A program made the translations under genes and the position numbers. The notes under the pieces are model-generated. The model was not told the DNA's origin, ran no database searches, and saw only the letters and a list, made by a program, of their open reading frames with translations. 64,000 bases of DNA from Armatimonadota bacterium (GTDB taxonomy: Bacteria; Armatimonadota; UBA5829; DSUL01): contig JADLDK010000017.1 of the NCBI GenBank assembly GCA_020846715.1, positions 1 to 64,000 of the forward strand, read 5' to 3'. This document shows positions 62,581 to 64,000 of this stretch, in pieces (within the stretch, counting starts at the first letter, position 1; each line of letters begins with the position of its first letter).

Positions 62581-62914
62581 TTATCAGCAGTAATTCGACC
62601 TCGAAGTGTAGAGTCGAGTTGGCAGGGATGGGTCCAATCGCGCGAGCGCCGTACCCCAGCTCCGCGGGAATCTCGAGTTCACGTATGCCGCCGACCTGCA
62701 TACCGGCCACACCCTCTTCCCATCCTCGGATCACGCGTCCAGCGCCTATGGTGAAACTGAAGGGTCCGCGACCCGCCTGCCGCGAAGTGTCAAAGGTGGT
62801 TCCATCGTCCAACCAGCCGCGATAGTGAACGTCTACGGTATCTCCTGCCTTTGCGGTCTGGCCTTCGCCCTCCCGTTTGTCTTCATACTTCAAACCTGAG
62901 TCTGTCGTGTGCAT
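62576..62914 (-). CDS. FKBP-type peptidyl-prolyl cis-trans isomerase
   Basis: Catalyses proline isomerisation in protein folding. From the ATG at 62914 it is 112 residues, a single FKBP domain: DTVDVHYRGWLDDGTTFDTS, FTIGAGRVIRGWEEGVAGM and IPAELGYGARA are the standard active-site segments, and it ends LHFEVELL. There is no signal peptide, so it is cytoplasmic. A TTG at 62938 would add eight residues and is possible. It is alone between two unrelated genes. Confidence 0.93.
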   Translation of the reverse strand: MHTTDSGLKYEDKREGEGQTAKAGDTVDVHYRGWLDDGTTFDTSRQAGRGPFSFTIGAGRVIRGWEEGVAGMQVGGIRELEIPAELGYGARAIGPIPANSTLHFEVELLLIK

Positions 62915-63097
62915 TCCGATGTCAATCCTCTCTTTCAAGCGCCCATTCTAGCCAGTCTGAACCGGTATCACCAGCAGAAGGGCAGGGGAGTGCTCTGGCG
63001 GAAACTCCTCCAACACCGGCATAATGACAGTAAGCTCAACGGCCCTCAGGGCAACCGTGCACCCACTGTCGTCGAGACATAGAAATCTACACTACTT

Positions 63098-63757
63098 ATG
63101 ACAGATCGCAAAGCTTTCAACCGCCGCGACTTCAACGAACTAGCCCCTACCTGGGATGACAATCCGCACCGCTTAACTCTGGCAAAAGCTATTGTTGAAG
63201 CGATATCTGGTGCGGTGCCTCTGACTTCGGAAATGACAGTTCTTGATTACGGAGCAGGCACCGGCCTCGTGGCCCTTGGCCTGAGTGAAAGAGTCCGGGA
63301 GATTACGGCTGTTGACGCTTCAGAAGGGATGCTGGAGGTCCTAAGGGGCAAGCTGGAGAGGACAGGCATTTCCAACATCACTCTGCGGCAGTTGGATATG
63401 GAGCAGGGGGAAGTCCTCAACAGCACGTTTGATCTAGTTGTCTGCAGCATGACGCTACACCATATTCCAGACGCAGCGGGTATGATCTGCCGCTTCTCAG
63501 ATATGCTCAGATCAGGGGGCTGGTTGTGCGTTGCTGATCTGGACCCGGATGGCGGAGAGTTTCATTCAGACAACACAGGCGTTGCCCACTTTGGCTTCGA
63601 ACGCGACGCCATCGTCCAAATGTTGACGAAAGCCGGCCTGACAGAGGTCACGATGCGCACAGCCCTTACTTTTTCCAGAGAAACAGCGTCCGGAACACAG
63701 CGCGAGTTCAGCGTGTTCCTTGCCGGTGGTCATAAAGCCCAGGCGCCTTCAGCATAG
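63098..63757 (+). CDS. Class I SAM-dependent methyltransferase
   Basis: The 219-residue protein has a Methyltransf_11/25-type Rossmann fold: SAM motif I in VLDYGAGTGLVALGL, acidic motif II in ITAVDASEGMLEVL, and motif post-II in FDLVVCSMTLHHIPD. The C-terminal part, GVAHFGFERDAIVQMLTKAGLTEV, is common in small-molecule methyltransferases. The acceptor is unknown. The ATG at 63098 lacks a strong ribosome-binding site. It stands alone. Confidence 0.9.
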   Translation: MTDRKAFNRRDFNELAPTWDDNPHRLTLAKAIVEAISGAVPLTSEMTVLDYGAGTGLVALGLSERVREITAVDASEGMLEVLRGKLERTGISNITLRQLDMEQGEVLNSTFDLVVCSMTLHHIPDAAGMICRFSDMLRSGGWLCVADLDPDGGEFHSDNTGVAHFGFERDAIVQMLTKAGLTEVTMRTALTFSRETASGTQREFSVFLAGGHKAQAPSA

Positions 63758-63887
63758 AGTGTACGGCAGGGTCTGAGGAAGGGTCCGGCGGCTTTCACAC
63801 TGTGGCAAACTGTGCTCCAGCGGCCTGCTGCTTTTGCCGATAGATGTGACAGGCGCAAATCCCGCGCACTGAGCAGGCTTATCCAGT

Positions 63888-63916
63888 TTGACAGCGCCCT
63901 GACGCTATGGTAAATT
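63888..63916 (+). promoter_or_regulatory. Sigma-70-type promoter for the gene at the window end
   Basis: TTGACA (63888-63893), 17 bases, TAAATT (63911-63916). It lies about 70 bases before the ATG at 63985. Confidence 0.65.
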
Positions 63917-63984
63917 CCAGTCAAGAGCAGGGGCGAGTACGACCCACTAACAGTGCGGCAAACGAGAGGAAACGATAGGTAAAA

Positions 63985-64000
63985 ATGCCCAAGAAGATTC
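63985..64000 (+). CDS. Start of a gene cut by the window edge (MPKKI...)
   Basis: Five codons are visible after a candidate promoter and the purine-rich GAGAGGAAACGATAGGT stretch. The product cannot be identified. Confidence 0.45.

Overview
The window reads as chromosomal DNA of a free-living, heterotrophic, Gram-negative-type bacterium with mid-50s % G+C (estimated by eye). The gene content fits Armatimonadota best: many large secreted or Tat-exported carbohydrate-active enzymes, a prepilin-type [17 protein letters not shown] protein of the DUF1559-like kind, a PEP-CTERM protein, a ThuA/Gfo-Idh-MocA/PmoA-like operon and secreted mosaic proteins. Planctomycetota or Verrucomicrobiota cannot be excluded without a phylogeny. 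I see no rRNA, tRNA, transposase, phage gene, CRISPR array or replication origin.

Layout. 1-814: 3' end of a secreted beta-helix protein. 1573-4790: a tight four-gene operon encoding a CuA subunit, a heme-copper catalytic subunit, a SenC/SCO protein and a small membrane protein. Its order matches the norSY-senC-orf1 cluster known for CuA-type NO reductases, and the catalytic subunit has Asn where oxygen reductases carry the cross-linked Tyr. 4884-10376: a DUF4139 protein, a secreted three-repeat protein, a YHS metal-binding mini-protein and a GH172/DUF2961 enzyme. 10582-13692: a GH38 alpha-mannosidase. 13812-15331: a BglII/BstYI-like type II restriction-modification pair. 15536-22699: a giant six-hairpin glycosidase-like protein, divergent from a Tat-exported GH116 with an inserted beta-sandwich. 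22831-24624: mntH-usp. 24740-29896: two secreted clan-A glycosidase-like enzymes plus a small unknown protein. 29912-34415: an HGSNAT/NagX-like acyltransferase with a small anchored coiled-coil protein, a C39-like protease and an FAD oxidoreductase.

34657-39595: an HtrA protease with four PDZ domains, a degenerate HtrA-like pseudoprotease and a GH127 beta-L-arabinofuranosidase, the last two translationally coupled. 39618-44137 (minus): ThuA, ApbE, a Tat-exported Gfo/Idh/MocA oxidoreductase and a PmoA/DUF6807 protein. 44273-45763: rhamnulokinase. 45936-48934 (minus): a PEP-CTERM protein with a long structured leader, then an ECF sigma / anti-sigma-like / pseudopilin-like operon. 49146-58778 (minus): a lamin-tail/C39-like/thrombospondin-type-3 mosaic protein, a PhyH-type dioxygenase, a mutarotase-fold protein, a second GH116 and a PQQ-type sugar dehydrogenase. 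59032-64000: an envelope protein behind a consensus promoter, tag, a membrane J-protein, a prepilin-like protein, an FKBP, a methyltransferase and the first codons of another gene.

Together the genes describe a saccharolytic lifestyle: mannosides, beta-glucosides or glucosylceramide-type substrates, L-arabinofuranosides and L-rhamnose are attacked outside or at the envelope and metabolised inside. Supporting functions are envelope proteolysis, metal uptake, possible NO detoxification and DNA protection. The points I consider most worth checking are the atypical heme-copper enzyme, a paired OB-like C-terminal module shared by three otherwise unrelated secreted proteins, the GH116 with an inserted domain, the protease/pseudoprotease/GH127 operon, and the structured leader of the PEP-CTERM gene.
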